DNA of 64,000 nt from Vitrella brassicaformis. Taxonomy: Eukaryota; Sar; Vitrellaceae. Both the position numbers and the translations under genes were made by a program. The DNA is taken from NCBI GenBank assembly GCA_001179505.1, contig CDMY01000130.1, forward strand, positions 1-64,000, given 5' to 3'. This document shows positions 12,071-23,790 of this stretch, in pieces; within the stretch, counting starts at the first letter, position 1, and the number at the start of each line of letters is the position of its first letter. Below the pieces are notes generated by a model that did no database searches, was not told where the DNA came from, and worked only from the letters and a program-made list of their open reading frames with translations.

Positions 12071-12619
12071 CAGAGCGAGGGATGAGGGCAAGGGGAGATG
12101 GGCAGGGGGGAAGGTTCGCGCAAGGAAGAGCCTCAAGTGGGGGCGAAGAGCGGAGAGGGAGAAGTGTGCTTTCTGGTTCTGTAATGATCTCCGTTGCGGT
12201 GCTCTCCTCCGTTGCGGTCTCCCATTGCGGCGCTCCGTTGCGGGTAAAAGCCAAAAGCTCGCGTGTAAATGTAAATGTACGGATGTAAACGAGCGAAGTC
12301 AAATTGTGGCAAAATCGAGAGCTGGGGTCTTTGAAGAGCAAGTGACCCGGCGAACAAAGACCATCTGATTCTGTTGCATCTCTTTCGGCCTCAAAGACTG
12401 TTTTCCATATGGCAGGAGAGGCGATCCGCATGCGAATTCAAGAGAGAGGGTAACGGAAGGGAGTAACGGAAACCGGTAGCGCCTCCCCCATCCTCATCCT
12501 CCGTTCCTTCGTCCGGCACATTTCATCCAGGCGGCAGCTCCCCCTTCTCCCTCGCTGTGAATCTTTCTCTGCTCATCTCTTTCGCTCCTTCCTTCTAGCC
12601 GCCACCGTCCCCCACGACG

Positions 12620-13595
12620 ATGTTTGCTCGCGTCCTTGGGCTCCTGTTCCTCGTGACTCTCACGGTCGGCGCCTCCTCCCCTCTACGCAAACTCGCACCC
12701 GAAGGTGCATATGATGGTGAGCCACGCCACGGTTGCACGCAGATCTGACGTGCCCTCACTATCCTCCTGGTCCTCTCTCTTGTCTTTCCCCAGGTGATTC
12801 CCCCGACGACGAACTCACCACCACTGAAGAGCCGTCTACCACCACTGAAGAGCCGCCCTATGTCCGAACCGCGGGAAAGCCGTCCATTCTGTCAGTGGTC
12901 ACTGAATGCGACCCGACTGACCTGGACTGCATGCCCCTGGCGCCCGGAGGTAAGCGAGCGAAGTCAATTGTGACCATCGAGAAATGGCTTTCTGTCTCTC
13001 CGCTTCTGTGTGCCGTCAGCCGTCCGTTTCATCTCCCCTACAATTCATGTCGCGCAGAACGATTCCAGCATCAGTAAGCAAGCGAAACACTGGCGTCGCG
13101 TGTGTTTCTCATTCTTCGCCGCCACACTCGCTTCCAGGTGAGGCAGGTGCTGCGCGTGTAATTTGCAACGACAGAGACTCAGCCTGCGCTTCGGTAGAGG
13201 GTACGTCATTCCAGAGATTATGTGGTCGCTTGTTGTTCACGCATTGGGTTTCTCTCACTCAGCCCAATTCAAGGCCCGGCAAGTCGCAATAGACAATCCT
13301 CTTAGTCCTGGGGAAGACATCTTTGTGGATCGCTGCAACATAGCAGGGAACTTATTCACTTGCAACAAACCTGCTGCCGACGTGAGAAAAACAAAGCAAG
13401 CGATTTGATGTATTGCGATGCGTTGTGTTTTCCCATTGACAGGAATACTGCAGACAAAAAGTAAAAAATTCCATCACGGCAATATCCTGGTCTGAGTCAA
13501 CTTGCTCAAGAACGTACCATCTCATCGGCGGTACCATCTGCACCTCTTTTCTCGGTTGCTGGTGCTTCGGCTCCATCGATTGCCAGACTGTCTGA
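12620..13595 (+). CDS. Hypervariable secreted Cys-rich protein, copy A
   Basis: Five exons fit in phase: 12620-12716, 12794-12949, 13138-13200, 13263-13381 and 13443-13595 (195 aa). A signal peptide (MFARVLGLLFLVTLTVGA) is followed by SSPLRKLAPEG, an acidic Thr/Glu stretch (two TTTEEP units), ECDPTDLDCMPLAPG, then VICNDRDSACAS and two cysteine-bearing 3' exons ending FGSIDCQTV. Copy B, on the opposite strand at 29980-30933, has the same exon count and phases, a near-identical signal exon and near-identical introns, but almost unrelated exon 4 and 5 sequence. Function unknown. A secreted recognition, defence or effector-like role under diversifying selection is inferred. Confidence 0.85.
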
Positions 13596-14110
13596 ACTTG
13601 CTGTCTGACTATGTATGGATGGATGTTCTGGCTGCTGTGGATGGGCTGGATGTGGGTGATCGGCTGACTTGTCACTTTTCCGGCCATGCTGGCCGCGCAC
13701 GAGCGCTCTCCCAGACATGCGAAGCGGGCATGTGTGAGAGGGTCCTCCTCGTGCGCCAGCTGACTGTCATTGACTTTGGATGCACACCTTGCACGCACAC
13801 ATGGACCCTGCGCGCGCCGTCCATTCGTGCGTCTCTGCCGAGTCTGCTTCTTTTGCGCGACGCACACCTGTCCGCCAGCAGCGCACAGGGTCGGGGGAGG
13901 GGGTCATCGCCCGCAGCTTGCCACCCCTCACTGTCTGTTTCTTGCTTTTCCCATGTGTATCTCCTGCCGTGTATGCCATATGTGGTGAGGCCGCGTGCTG
14001 TGTTTTGTGTGGGTGTCTGTCTGTCGGTCTGTCGGTCTGTCCGTCGTACTCGAAAAGGGAGGGACAGGCCGATCGACGAGCTGCCCACTGCACACATGCG
14101 TGGCTGACGC
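12620..14110 (+). repeat. Left arm of inverted duplication
   Basis: The block from the signal exon of copy A through its 3' flank is found in reverse orientation at about 29460-30933. Matching landmarks are the signal exon, the introns, the 3' segment around 13680 (CATGCTGGCCGCGCACGAGC against the reverse strand near 29870), and the GTACTCGAAAAGGGA segment near 14046. By eye the 3' flank is roughly 80% alike. The exact ends of the arm are not resolved. Confidence 0.85.
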
Positions 14111-14689
14111 ACTCAAACTGTAGTGCGGACGCAGCCATGAATTACGCCATGTGTTGTGACACAAATTTGTGTTGCCTGCACAGTGTAAAAACACGGCTAG
14201 CTCACGTGTGGTACTTGAGATTCAGGGGCGTGGCATGGAAAGGATGGATGATGGTGTCTCGTCGGCGGGTCTCTCTTCTGGCGATTGATTGCATCGACCT
14301 GCTCTTCTACATCACACTGTTGATTGTGGGGATTGATTCATGGGGATTGCCCTGAGTGAACAAATACATGCCACCAGTGTACATCGTGAATACAGATGTC
14401 ATGAAGCCATGCAGCAGGCACGCACGCACGCACACACACGAGCTTTGCATCAATATGTGGACGTGCAGATATCAACACCAACCCATATGCAATCGCACAC
14501 ACACGCTGCACCAGGCTTGTTTGAAGCCCCTATTACTGTGCGTAAGGATTGATCGCTATACATGCACACCAAGCCATCCGCATCGCAAAATCGGCTGCGC
14601 GAATTCGCTCAGGCAAAAAGGGGTATGACGAGACAACACAGACAGGGAAAAGAATTCATCCATTGCAAGGGCACCCCTACTACCCTATC
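13596..14689. other. 3' flank of copy A, then non-coding DNA
   Basis: The first 500 bp belong to the duplicated arm. The rest is low-complexity DNA with CTGT/CGGT runs near 14017 and short CA-type repeats near 14430. No gene is seen. Confidence 0.5.
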
Positions 14690-17600
14690 CTAGCCCCCCT
14701 CTGCTTGCGCCTGCCGTCCTGTTGCGGGCGGCAGGAAGGTGCTGCTCGCGACCATCGCACCCGGCTCCTCATCCAATGTGCTTCCACTGGTCGTCGTCTG
14801 CAGACAATGCGACGACCCATTCACTGTCGCCTCCTTGTCCACACCTCCAATGCTCAACGTCGCGTAGAACGGCGACGACCCGGGCTCCGCCACATCGACC
14901 GCGTCAACCGAGCCTTGCTGCTGTCCCTCCCTCTTGTGTTGCCGTCTGGCAAGCAGGGATGATGGCCCGACCGGCTCGGCGATGTCACGCCTCCCCGCAT
15001 CCACATGAAGAGACGACGGCACGCCTGTTGGCTCGTCGACGAGAGACACGTAGTCGTCGCTGTCTTGTTGGTCCTCCTGCACACTGCTGACGGGCGGAAG
15101 ATGGGTCTTCCGCTGTCTGCTGGGTCGTCTAGAATGGGTGAGCCATGGCGGCCACTCTGCTGCTGGGTGAGGCTTCTGCGCTCGGATGGGGGGGCTCCTG
15201 GCTGCTGCTGCTGCTGCCGTACTGTACGATGGGGGAAACTCCAGCTCAAACAGATTGAGGGAGTCCAGGGAAGGGCTCTGCATGTCGGCCTGCACCCATC
15301 CATCCATCCATCCACCGACACAATTATCATATCAGCGCACGTACAATTGCGCGTATGTGTCGTACCTGGTTGCTTTTCTGAGTGCCGAAGGGCATCCGCT
15401 CAGATAATGGGGGCGAGGGAACGGGCTCTGCCAAACCCACACAGACACCACACAAATGATGAACACCCTCTTCTGTGTTGTGATGCATGCATCCATCCAT
15501 CCATTCATCCGTGTTCCCTCCTCCCTCTCCACCTCACCTGTTCCCCTCCGCTTGCCCCCAACGCGCCGGGCCCCTCCCCCCTGCCCAAGGTGGGCAGACA
15601 GCTCACGCAGCCTAAGGTCCCACTGGGCGCTCTGCAGCGTCCTAGTTATGGCCTTCACAGAGCCCCCATGTGCCTCGCAGAACGGATTGGGCGTGTGATC
15701 GAGGTTCGGGTTGGTCTCTGAGCGCTTCAGGATGCCCCTTGGCGGCCGGGCAGAGAAAAATGATGGAGGGATGGGATGGGCGAAGAACGTCTGCCGTGTC
15801 TGCGGCTGGCGGGTGGTGTGGGTATGCGTGTCGTCGTTTGGGTTGTCGGGTGGCTGCCATGGGTGTGAGGGCAGGTAAGGGGAGCCGCCAGAGGGAGTGG
15901 CCGAACAGTGGGGGGAGGGAGAATCTAATGGACACCAGACACGCGAAGATCCCAACGTGTGATCGTGTCTGCGTACGTATGTCTTGTGTGTGCGTACTTT
16001 CTCCCCGGCGGCTGGGCGGCTTGTCGGCGTTCTTTGGCGACGACGGGGGAGTGGGCGTCAGCTCGACCGCTGGCGTGTCGGGGTCCTGGGGACGCATCAC
16101 ATGCATGCACCACACACATCCATCCATCTGTACCCATTTGCGCACTCTGTCTGTTTGTATGCGTACCGTCAGCAGCCGCCTGTGTGCCTTGATGATCCGC
16201 TGCTGGGGGCCGGGCGCCGGCACCGTCGTGCGGATCTGTGTGCGCACAGAGCGCATGTGGGGATTCATTCATCCGTCGATCGAAGTGCATGTTGCTGGGG
16301 ACTCACTGTGTGTTCCGTCATATCGATAACGTCCTGCTTTGTGCATATGTGGTTATCCAAGAACTTCCGACGCCTGACAACGCAGAAATGCATTACGGAT
16401 GGATGGATGGATAAACGGAAACGCCATACATTCAGATGGTGCAATATATCCCTCCGCTCACCACGGCTCCTTCAATCCGAGGTCGGCCAGGAACTCCTCC
16501 ACAAAGCAGTCCCCTGTAGTGGCCTCCCCATCCCTCTCCTCACACGACGTATGGCCCGTCTCGCCATTCACCGCTGCACATGCGCCCGCGTCCCCGCACC
16601 TCGCCGGCCCACCTGTGCCGTTCTCCGTCTTGACGTCTATTCTCGTCTCGTCGGATTGTTGCTCCTTGTCTCTGTCGAAGGACGACTGGCCCTCGTAGTA
16701 GAAGGACGTGCCGGGCGGGCCTGATATGCGAGTGGGGCGGGCGGGGCGCGGGGAGGGGGCGGGGAAGGCCTGGAAATCACCAAGGGGACATACACGGACA
16801 AAGAGAGAAAAATGGGGGGGGGGGGGGGGGCCNNNNNNNNNNNNNNNNNNNNNNNNNNNNNNNNNNNNNNNNNNNNNNNNNNNNNNNNNNNNNNNNNNNN
16901 NNNNNNNNNNNNNNNNNNNNNNNNNNNNNNNNNNNNNNNNNNNNNNNNNNNNNNNNNNNNNNNNNNNNNNNNNNNNNNNNNNNNNNNNNNNNNNNNNNNN
17001 NNNNNNNNNNNNNNNNNNNNNNNNNNNNNNNNNNNNNNNNNNNNNNNNNNNNNNNNNNNNNNNNNNNNNNNNNNNNNNNNNNNNNNNNNNNNNNNNNNNN
17101 NNNNNNNNNNNNNNNNNNNNNNNNNNNNNNNNGGGGGGGGGGCCCGGACCGTTCTGAGTAGGAACAGGATGATGAGCGTGACAATGATGAGCGAACAGAT
17201 GATGAACGTCCCGGTGTGGTTCTCTGACACAGCCACAGGCATACAACAGATGGATGCATGTGCACACGTGCTGTTGGTAGTTCGCATACTGAATACGAGC
17301 GAGAATCTGCAGTAGACGAGCACCGATGCGCAGAGCATCACCGAAATCGTCCCCGTGTAGAAGAGCTCTCGCGCCAACGTCGTGAGGCGCTTGCAGTGAC
17401 ACTGGCGAACACACCAGAAGGCACCACATCACATCACACGACAGCGCACAGAAGTGAGAAAACAAACGACTTGTTGGTTGCCTCCTTCCTAGCCCACCCT
17501 ACCCTGTAGAACTCCTCGAAGGTTGAGTGTCTCAGTCCGCATGGCCTGTAGATGATCTCTCGCTGGGCTATCACATACTTGCTCATGCGGCTTTGCACCG

Positions 17601-17835
17601 CCATCGCGAACCACACCTGTGGAGCATGGATGCACACTGACATTGCTGATGGTTGCCTGTGTGTCTCTTGCCTCCCTCACCGACCGATAGAAACAATGAG
17701 CAGAGGGCCGTGCTGAAAAAGATGGAGAATACGATGAGAATCCAGGTCTGGTCGGCATGCAGATCGGGATCGTTCTCGGGGATCAACTGCATGCCCTGCA
17801 CACATCAAAACGACATGTACAGCACTCACTCACAT

Positions 17836-17867
<32 letters not shown>

Positions 17868-18911
17868 ACGGATGGATGGATGGACGGATGGATGGATGGC
17901 CGGATGGATGGATGGATGTGGGCCTGTGAGTATTGACCTCGACTAGCAGTGAGAAGCAGCAGCCGAACATGAGAGTGTCCACAATCATGAGCGTGTTGGT
18001 CTTCTGCGTCCGCTGGGACAACATGTCACGCATCTCCTCACGACTGCATCCATCCCCACACAACCCAACGCACCCATACAGAGAGCAAAAGGCGATATGG
18101 GCCATCTGTACATATGCTCGCTGCGTTTCCTTTGTTTCGGCCATCGTACCGAGCGAACTCCCTGTCGATTGAGCGCGCCTCTCTATGCAGCACATGGGCA
18201 TGCTGCAGCGCATCTTTGTGCAGCTTGCGGCTCTGCAGCCATCCATACACACATTCACACCGAGGCATCCATCGGCCCGTATGCCGTCCATTCACCACTC
18301 GCCCCTCATTCGCCCACCTGTTCCAGCCCCATGCGCGTGATCTCCTCCGCATGCTCTAGGCTCTTGATGAACAGGTTCTGCGACTGGAGAATCGACTCCT
18401 GCAGTCACGTCAATACACAGGGAGGAAGGCCATTCAGACGCTCCGGTTGCTTGTGGCGAGTGGCTGTGCTGACCAGGTGCTGTTCCTGCGCCAGATGGAT
18501 CCCCTCTGTGTGCAGCTTCTCCCCTTGCTGCAGTGACTGTCGATGCAACTCCCTGAACACACGAGCGACTCACATCCATCAAATGAGATGACAAGCCTCG
18601 TCTGTCTTTCTGTCCTGTCTGTCCCACCTGGTGGCGAGCAGCTGCTGCTGATGCAGCCATTTCTCCCAGGCGAGTTCCCTCTCGTGTGCCGTCTTGGTGA
18701 CACCAATCTGCTCCTCGTGCTGTGCTTTCTCGAGCTCAATCTCCTCCCTGTGGAAGGCCCTGTCCTGTTCGATGCTCTCCTGATGCAGCCGCTGGTCCTG
18801 GATGATCTGCTCGCGGTGCAGGCGCTGGTCATGCACTATGGGCAGCACCGTGGGCACTAAAGGCGCCACATACTCGGACGCCAGCCGGATGTAGCTGAAT
18901 GGATTCGACAT
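14690..18911 (-). CDS. Four-TM ORAI-like channel candidate with long tails
   Basis: Starts at 18911 ([19 protein letters not shown]). About 13 exons join in phase, down to the stop at 14690. The first 170 residues form a His/Glu-rich coiled coil with repeated units ([27 protein letters not shown]). Four hydrophobic segments follow: [59 protein letters not shown] and [19 protein letters not shown]. The first ends in a Val-Glu placed like the selectivity-filter Glu of ORAI. Family resemblance is weak, so another four-TM channel is possible. The tail runs through [19 protein letters not shown] (split by an intron) to a long Ser/Gln/Pro-rich cytosolic region. A 300-bp gap of Ns (16833-17132) falls next to TM4, so a short stretch may be missing. 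Divergent from the oxidase gene at 19280. Confidence 0.7.
16833..17132. other. Assembly gap (300 N)
   Basis: A run of 300 unknown bases is flanked by poly-G on both sides (about 18 G before, 10 G after). The round length suggests a placeholder rather than a measured gap. It follows the TM4 coding segment of the ORAI-like gene and may hide part of that exon. Confidence 0.95.
17832..17925. repeat. (ATGG)n tetranucleotide array
   Basis: A run of ATGG units with occasional ACGG/CCGG variants sits inside an intron of the ORAI-like gene. Similar ATCC/GGAT arrays recur at about 15296, 15486, 23366, 35276 and 37088. Confidence 0.85.
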
Positions 18912-19279
18912 CGTGGCAATCGTGGCGCGCTGAGAGCAAGGCTGAGGGCGGCGGAAGGAGGGCTGCCTCAGTCCCTCCTGCTATTCGCTGAGGGCGTTAC
19001 TGCTTGACTGCAGCCGTCATCACTCGGAACGATCAAGTGAAGCTAAGACGACATCCTGCAGACCCTCGCGCCACCTCCGGGTTTTTCGCGTGACGTGTCG
19101 TCATCTGCGAGTGCGAGCTTAACGCTTTTCCCCTTGTTCTCTACGAGAGAGTGAAAGGAATCAGGCTCCCGGACGCCCTCAGGTACCAAGAAATAGAGCC
19201 ATGTGCCAAAGGAAATCGCTCATCGGTCTCGCTCATCTTTTTTTCTGGCAGGCGAATCTATGTGTGTTGAGGCGCATCA

Positions 19280-20331
19280 ATGACAAGACAGCACCAGACA
19301 GCAATGGCACCTCATCATGTGTTCCCCACCCTCTTCCCCTTGCACCAGCACGCCGCATACATATCTCTCATTTGCGTCGCCGTGCTGCTCAAAGACACCC
19401 AATGGATGGAGGAGAGGTGGCAAGCCATGAACGACAGGTTCAGCGAATGGGTTATTGTCTGCTTGGTCGGCAACTCGCTGGCCGTGGCCGTGTTCTGGGT
19501 GCACTCGCTCGTGTTGATGGCCGTTGCGTGGCTGCTGCCCCAGTGGACGGAGAGGCATCGCCTGCAGTCAGAGAAGCGCATGTCAAGGCGGGACTATGTT
19601 GTTGTAGCCACTGGGTGAGACGAGGGGAGAAACGAGGTCACGAGAGCTTGTGTATCCATTGATCTCTCTGCTCTGCTCTCATTGCAGAGTGCTGCTCAAC
19701 CAGTTCGTCTGGACGCTGCCTGTGTTGTGTGTCTACTTCCCACTATGGCGGCTTCGGGGCTGCAGGGTGCGCCTCCCCTTCCCGTCGTCTGTCAGCGTGT
19801 TGCGCGACCTTACTGTCTTCTCTATGTTTGAGGAGTTGCTATTCTACTGGACCCATCGCCTCCTGCACCATCCGCGATTGTACCGGCACATCCACAAGCA
19901 ACATCACGAGTACAGCGCACCTGAGGGCATATGTGCGGAGTACGCCCATCCTGTCGAACACGTACTGAACAATCTGCTGCCCATCCTGGCTGGACCGCTA
20001 GTTGCTGGTGAGCGACACCACAGGCAGATAGCAACACCGATGAATGTTGCAGATCTCAGTGCTGGTGGCGTGCGTGTCTTGTTGCTCTTTCTCAGGTACG
20101 CATGGGTTCACTTTGGCTCTGTGGATCGTGTTTGCCATCTTCACGACAGTGCACACGCACAGCGGCCTCTCGCTGACCGGCTTCCCGTGTGCATCGCACC
20201 ACGACTATCATCACCGATCCCTTTGCGGCTGCTATGGGGTCTTGGGTGTCCTCGACTGGCTCCATGGGACTGACAAGGGATACAAGAGGGAAATCGCAAG
20301 AGAGAAGGGAATTGTCGATGTTGATACGTGA
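19280..20331 (+). CDS. Fatty acid hydroxylase / C4-methylsterol oxidase-like
   Basis: Three exons fit in phase: 19280-19614, 19688-20007 and 20096-20331 (296 aa). All three histidine boxes of the di-iron membrane oxidase family are present: HRLLHH, HKQHHEY and HHDYHH. Family signatures FEELLFYWTHRLLHH, EYAHPVEH and the C-terminal DWLHGTDKGYK are also present. The spacing and the EYAHP block are closest to ERG25/SMO-type C4-methylsterol oxidases, which remove C-4 methyl groups of sterol precursors in the ER. A cholesterol-25-hydroxylase-like or other sterol-desaturase-superfamily role cannot be excluded. Hydrophobic segments around residues 18-40, 55-80 and 105-125 fit a multi-pass ER protein. 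Start chosen at the first ATG in frame. Confidence 0.88.
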
Positions 20332-20560
20332 GAGGACCCACGGATTCGTGTATGGCAGGTAAGTCAGTTTGTTGCCTGTAAAGTTTTTCCGTTGCTCTGT
20401 TGACAGTTTTTCGTCGTTGGACTGTTGATACGGGAATGCGATGGTTGTGAGTGACAACAGAACTGACATCGTAGAGTCACTCATGTACACTGATTAAAAA
20501 CTAGTCAAGAAACCGTGCAAGTGAAAGTCTGGCCACGCAGCGCAAGTCAACATCCGCAGA

Positions 20561-21439
20561 TCACTTGCCCTTTGCCCATGATATCTTCAGTTCGCACTCG
20601 GGCGTCACCTTGAAGCCATTCAGCCCGTGCATGGCGACCTCCGCCTGCATGACACCCAGACAGTCACCACCAGTTGGTTTTGTTTCTTCTTCTCCCATGT
20701 CAGTGCATAGCTGGTGTGCGGTCAAAATCACCTGCATCGACTCCTCGTAGTCCACAAACGCAACATGACGACCCTCAATCAATCGCGCCTGATGGAAACA
20801 CACGAAAGCCCCGTGCTAAGTGAGCGAACCTCTCTCTCTGTCTGCTTTGAGTGCGCACCTCGACAAATCCCGGGTATTGCCCAAACAGAGCATTGAGTGC
20901 CTCAACTGTGATCCTCTCCTCCAGGTTCTCCACAAATATCGTGTGCGGTGCGCCTGGAGCCGCCTGCGATGGCGGCGCGGCAGCCGCTGTGGGCTTCCTC
21001 TTGGCTTGCGCTTGCTGCTTGTCGGCTCCCTTGTCTTGGTCCTTGCGCTTCTTGGGCAGGTAGGTGCCTCTGTCCTTGAGCACGGCGTCGGACTGTGTCT
21101 TGGCGTACGCCAGCTTCAGCGGCTTCTCCAGGAAATCCTGACCCTGAACGAATGGAGCGGCCACAACACAGCGTGCCGGTGTGGATCGAGCAGACGTGTG
21201 CAGATGTCTGTCCGTCCTACCTGCAGGCTCCTGAGTGCCGTGGTGGCGCTCATGATGTCCCGAAAGACAATGAACGCCTGACCTCGCTTGGATGGCGTCT
21301 TCTGGGCTTGGATGTCGAGGATCTCGCCGAACTGGCTGAACAGCTCGAAGAGGTTGACTCGCATGTCAGGCAGCTTGGTCTTGTCGTTGAGGTTGCTCAC
21401 GTAGAGCGTCTGGTTGGGAGGAATGTCGCCTGCCAGCAT
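20561..21439 (-). CDS. Spliceosomal U1A/U2B''-type RNA-binding protein
   Basis: Four exons, all phase 0: 21221-21439, 20859-21143, 20732-20788 and 20561-20644 (214 aa). Two RRM domains are in the arrangement of U1A/U2B''. The first has NQTLYVSNLNDK (RNP2) and KRGQAFIVF (RNP1) with the family's LFSQFGEILDI and KPLKLAYAKTQSD. A Lys/Ala/Pro-rich linker follows. The second has HTIFVENLEE, FGQYPGFVEVR and HVAFVDYEE and ends KISWAKGK. It binds U1 and/or U2 snRNA hairpins in the nucleus; a single protein serving both is known in several lineages. Length matches the family. Divergent from the gene at 21616, 176 bp apart. Confidence 0.93.
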
Positions 21440-21615
21440 TGTCAGGAGGAAATTAAGACGGCGAATGAGATAGATGATCACAGAGGAAGGAGCGAGGCAA
21501 GGCAGATCAAAGCTTGTGCACGCTGCGGTTTCACGGTTTTCACGAGCTCAGAGGCTTGTACGGAATAAAGTGCAGCCGAAGTGAGTTACCTTCCTGGTCT
21601 CGGTATTCCAACACG

Positions 21616-22923
21616 ATGCTGACTTTGTTGATCCTTGGGCTGCTTTGCAAGGCACAGATGGCCTTCTCTGGAGCCGATCCTCGCCTCCGTACACGCTTTC
21701 TCACTTGGGGCGACAAGAGGCCGGCTTCTGGTGCGGTTGCCGCTCAGCAAATCGGCAATAACGTCATCCGGAGCGGCAACCAGACACTGTGGGAACCTGC
21801 GCCAGGTGATACCCAGACGTGCCCTCCAGCTTAGCGCTGCTTTTCTGTGGATTGTCCTCTGGTTGGTTTGTGCGTGCAGGACCTCAGAGGGAGCAGGACG
21901 ACTGCATCAAGAGCCAAGCTGGGACGTGCTGTGGGCTCGTCGTCGGGCAGTTCTTGATGGAAGGCGGCCAATCCCTAGCCATCGAAGTCGATCTGGTACA
22001 GACAGACGGAAAGGTTCCTCACCGCAGGAGTTGCTGTCAACACACGTATCTCCGCAGAACGACGCTGCCGACAAAAACGCCTCGAGGGTGATAATTGCTG
22101 CGGACACGGCAACAGGAGGTAGGTATGAGGAGGTAATGAACCGATAAAGACAGCCACACTGATGTGTGTCTCCGTGCTCTATTTCCCTTCCCCCACAGAG
22201 GCCGATATATTTGTCGATGTCGATGGGTCGGTGGAACTAGAAGCAAACGAGGATTGTTGACATTGTCTACCTACGTCTTCCCTCCCTCTCCTCGATCAAT
22301 TGTGTGCAGGGCCTTCTACGAGAGCTCCACCAATCCGACTGACGACTCTCGCAACTTTGAAGACTATGTCAGCGTGCCTGTGACGGAAGGTGACAGTCTT
22401 TCCGCAGACGTTGTGGCGATCGGCGGTCAGCCCGCTGACGTGGTGAGCGCGTGTGCCGCAGACAGTGCGAAAGACGCGACAAGCATTACAAAAGACTCAT
22501 GCAGCAAACGCCTCCGTGCCGTGCGTGTGGTTGTATTCATACCATGCAGTTCATATCTGTCTTTCCAGACGTTGACGGCTGCATCCCGGCGCCGGCCTGT
22601 CCGCCAGGGGCCCTCTTCTGTCTCGCTGGTGGGGGCGGATGGGATGGAGACAGAGATTTTGAAGAGCCGGACCGACGCACGCTGGGCGTCGACCGTCTTT
22701 GATCAATCGATCGACGTAGGAAGCTGCCTCCCTGCCTTCATGCTTGGCTGCTTGGCTGCCGTACTCTCACTTACCCCTCATTGCTGCTTACCTATCCATA
22801 ATGTGCGTGTATGTGTATTTGTGTGTGTGCGTGTGCGAGCGTCTTTTGATTGATAAGTTCATCTAGTCAGCACTCTATCCGAATGTCTGTTACTTCTCAT
22901 CGACCGGGAGACGACGTCTGTAG
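21616..22923 (+). CDS. Secreted protein, unknown function
   Basis: Seven exons fit in phase: 21616-21805, 21880-21995, 22028-22118, 22199-22226, 22310-22442, 22569-22715 and 22867-22923 (253 aa). Signal peptide MLTLLILGLLCKAQMAFSGA. The middle carries DDCIKSQAGTCCGLVVGQF and the acidic strand ADIFVDVDG, then YESSTNPTDDSRNFEDYVSV and a C-terminal ALYPNVCYFSSTG. Exon 4 is only 28 nt, and its donor (GTCGGT) is weak, so that junction is the least sure. It could be a beta-sandwich extracellular domain; I do not recognise the family. Confidence 0.68.
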
Positions 22924-23790
22924 GACACACATGCTTTGTGGGCGAGAAGCCTTAGACTCCACACCCTTGCTGTCTGTGTATTGGTTCGTGTCTTTGCGAG
23001 AGGGAGGCGTCTATCTGTGTGGATTTTGCATGCAGATAGAGGCATATGCCCGGAGACAGTGTAGCTGCACTTCTGCGTGTGGGGATCGATGGGAAGTCAC
23101 TCTTGTATCGTGTTTCTTTTGCCGTATGCGACTGTCAGCAACCAAGTCAGTGTTCTTCCTACTCGATTGGAGACAATAGCTGTTGGACACGTCAGTGCAC
23201 CACACATGAAGTGTGTGCGAGCCATTGATCATGGTGGATGAGTGAGACCTTACGAAAGACTATCATCAAGGCGTTCATGTTGTTCATGTCCCGTGTATCG
23301 GGATGGTGTCTCATTCGTGGTCCCTTTGTGTCAGCCCACCCGACCCGCCACCCAATGTGCTCCCATCCATCCATCCATCTATCCATCCATCCATCCGTCA
23401 TGCATGCAAGCATCCATCCATAGGCACTGATTGATTGCATTGGCCTGCTCCTGTTCCGTCTATGCAAGTGAGAGAGACGTCTCTCGGCTTGCAGCACGCC
23501 TCTCTCCGGCAGCATACACGCACCGTCTCACGTCATACGCACAAAGCCGCCTGACTGACTTGACTGACTGATCGTCATTGCCACAGAATGTACGGAGAAA
23601 AGTACGGGCCACGGAAACAGACAGACGAACCAACACACCATGAGAGCGAGACAAATGACTCTGCCAACGCAATTCAGCGGCGTAAGAGAATGACCGATTA
23701 CACACTGATGGCATCGCAATACGACACAAAGGGAAGACAAATGCCGATCGGGGTAACATCTGCAGGCCAGCCACAGAGAGATAGATTCAT
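22924..23790. other. Intergenic with ATCC repeat
   Basis: No gene supported. Contains an (ATCC)n run at about 23366-23400 with a degenerate second run after it. Confidence 0.5.

Noticed and set aside
13060-13075. 16-nt micro-exon in intron 2 of copy A
   Set aside because: Its inclusion breaks the phase with exon 3, and the copy-B acceptor is lost at the same spot (CGACG instead of CGCAG). Exons 2 and 3 join directly in phase.
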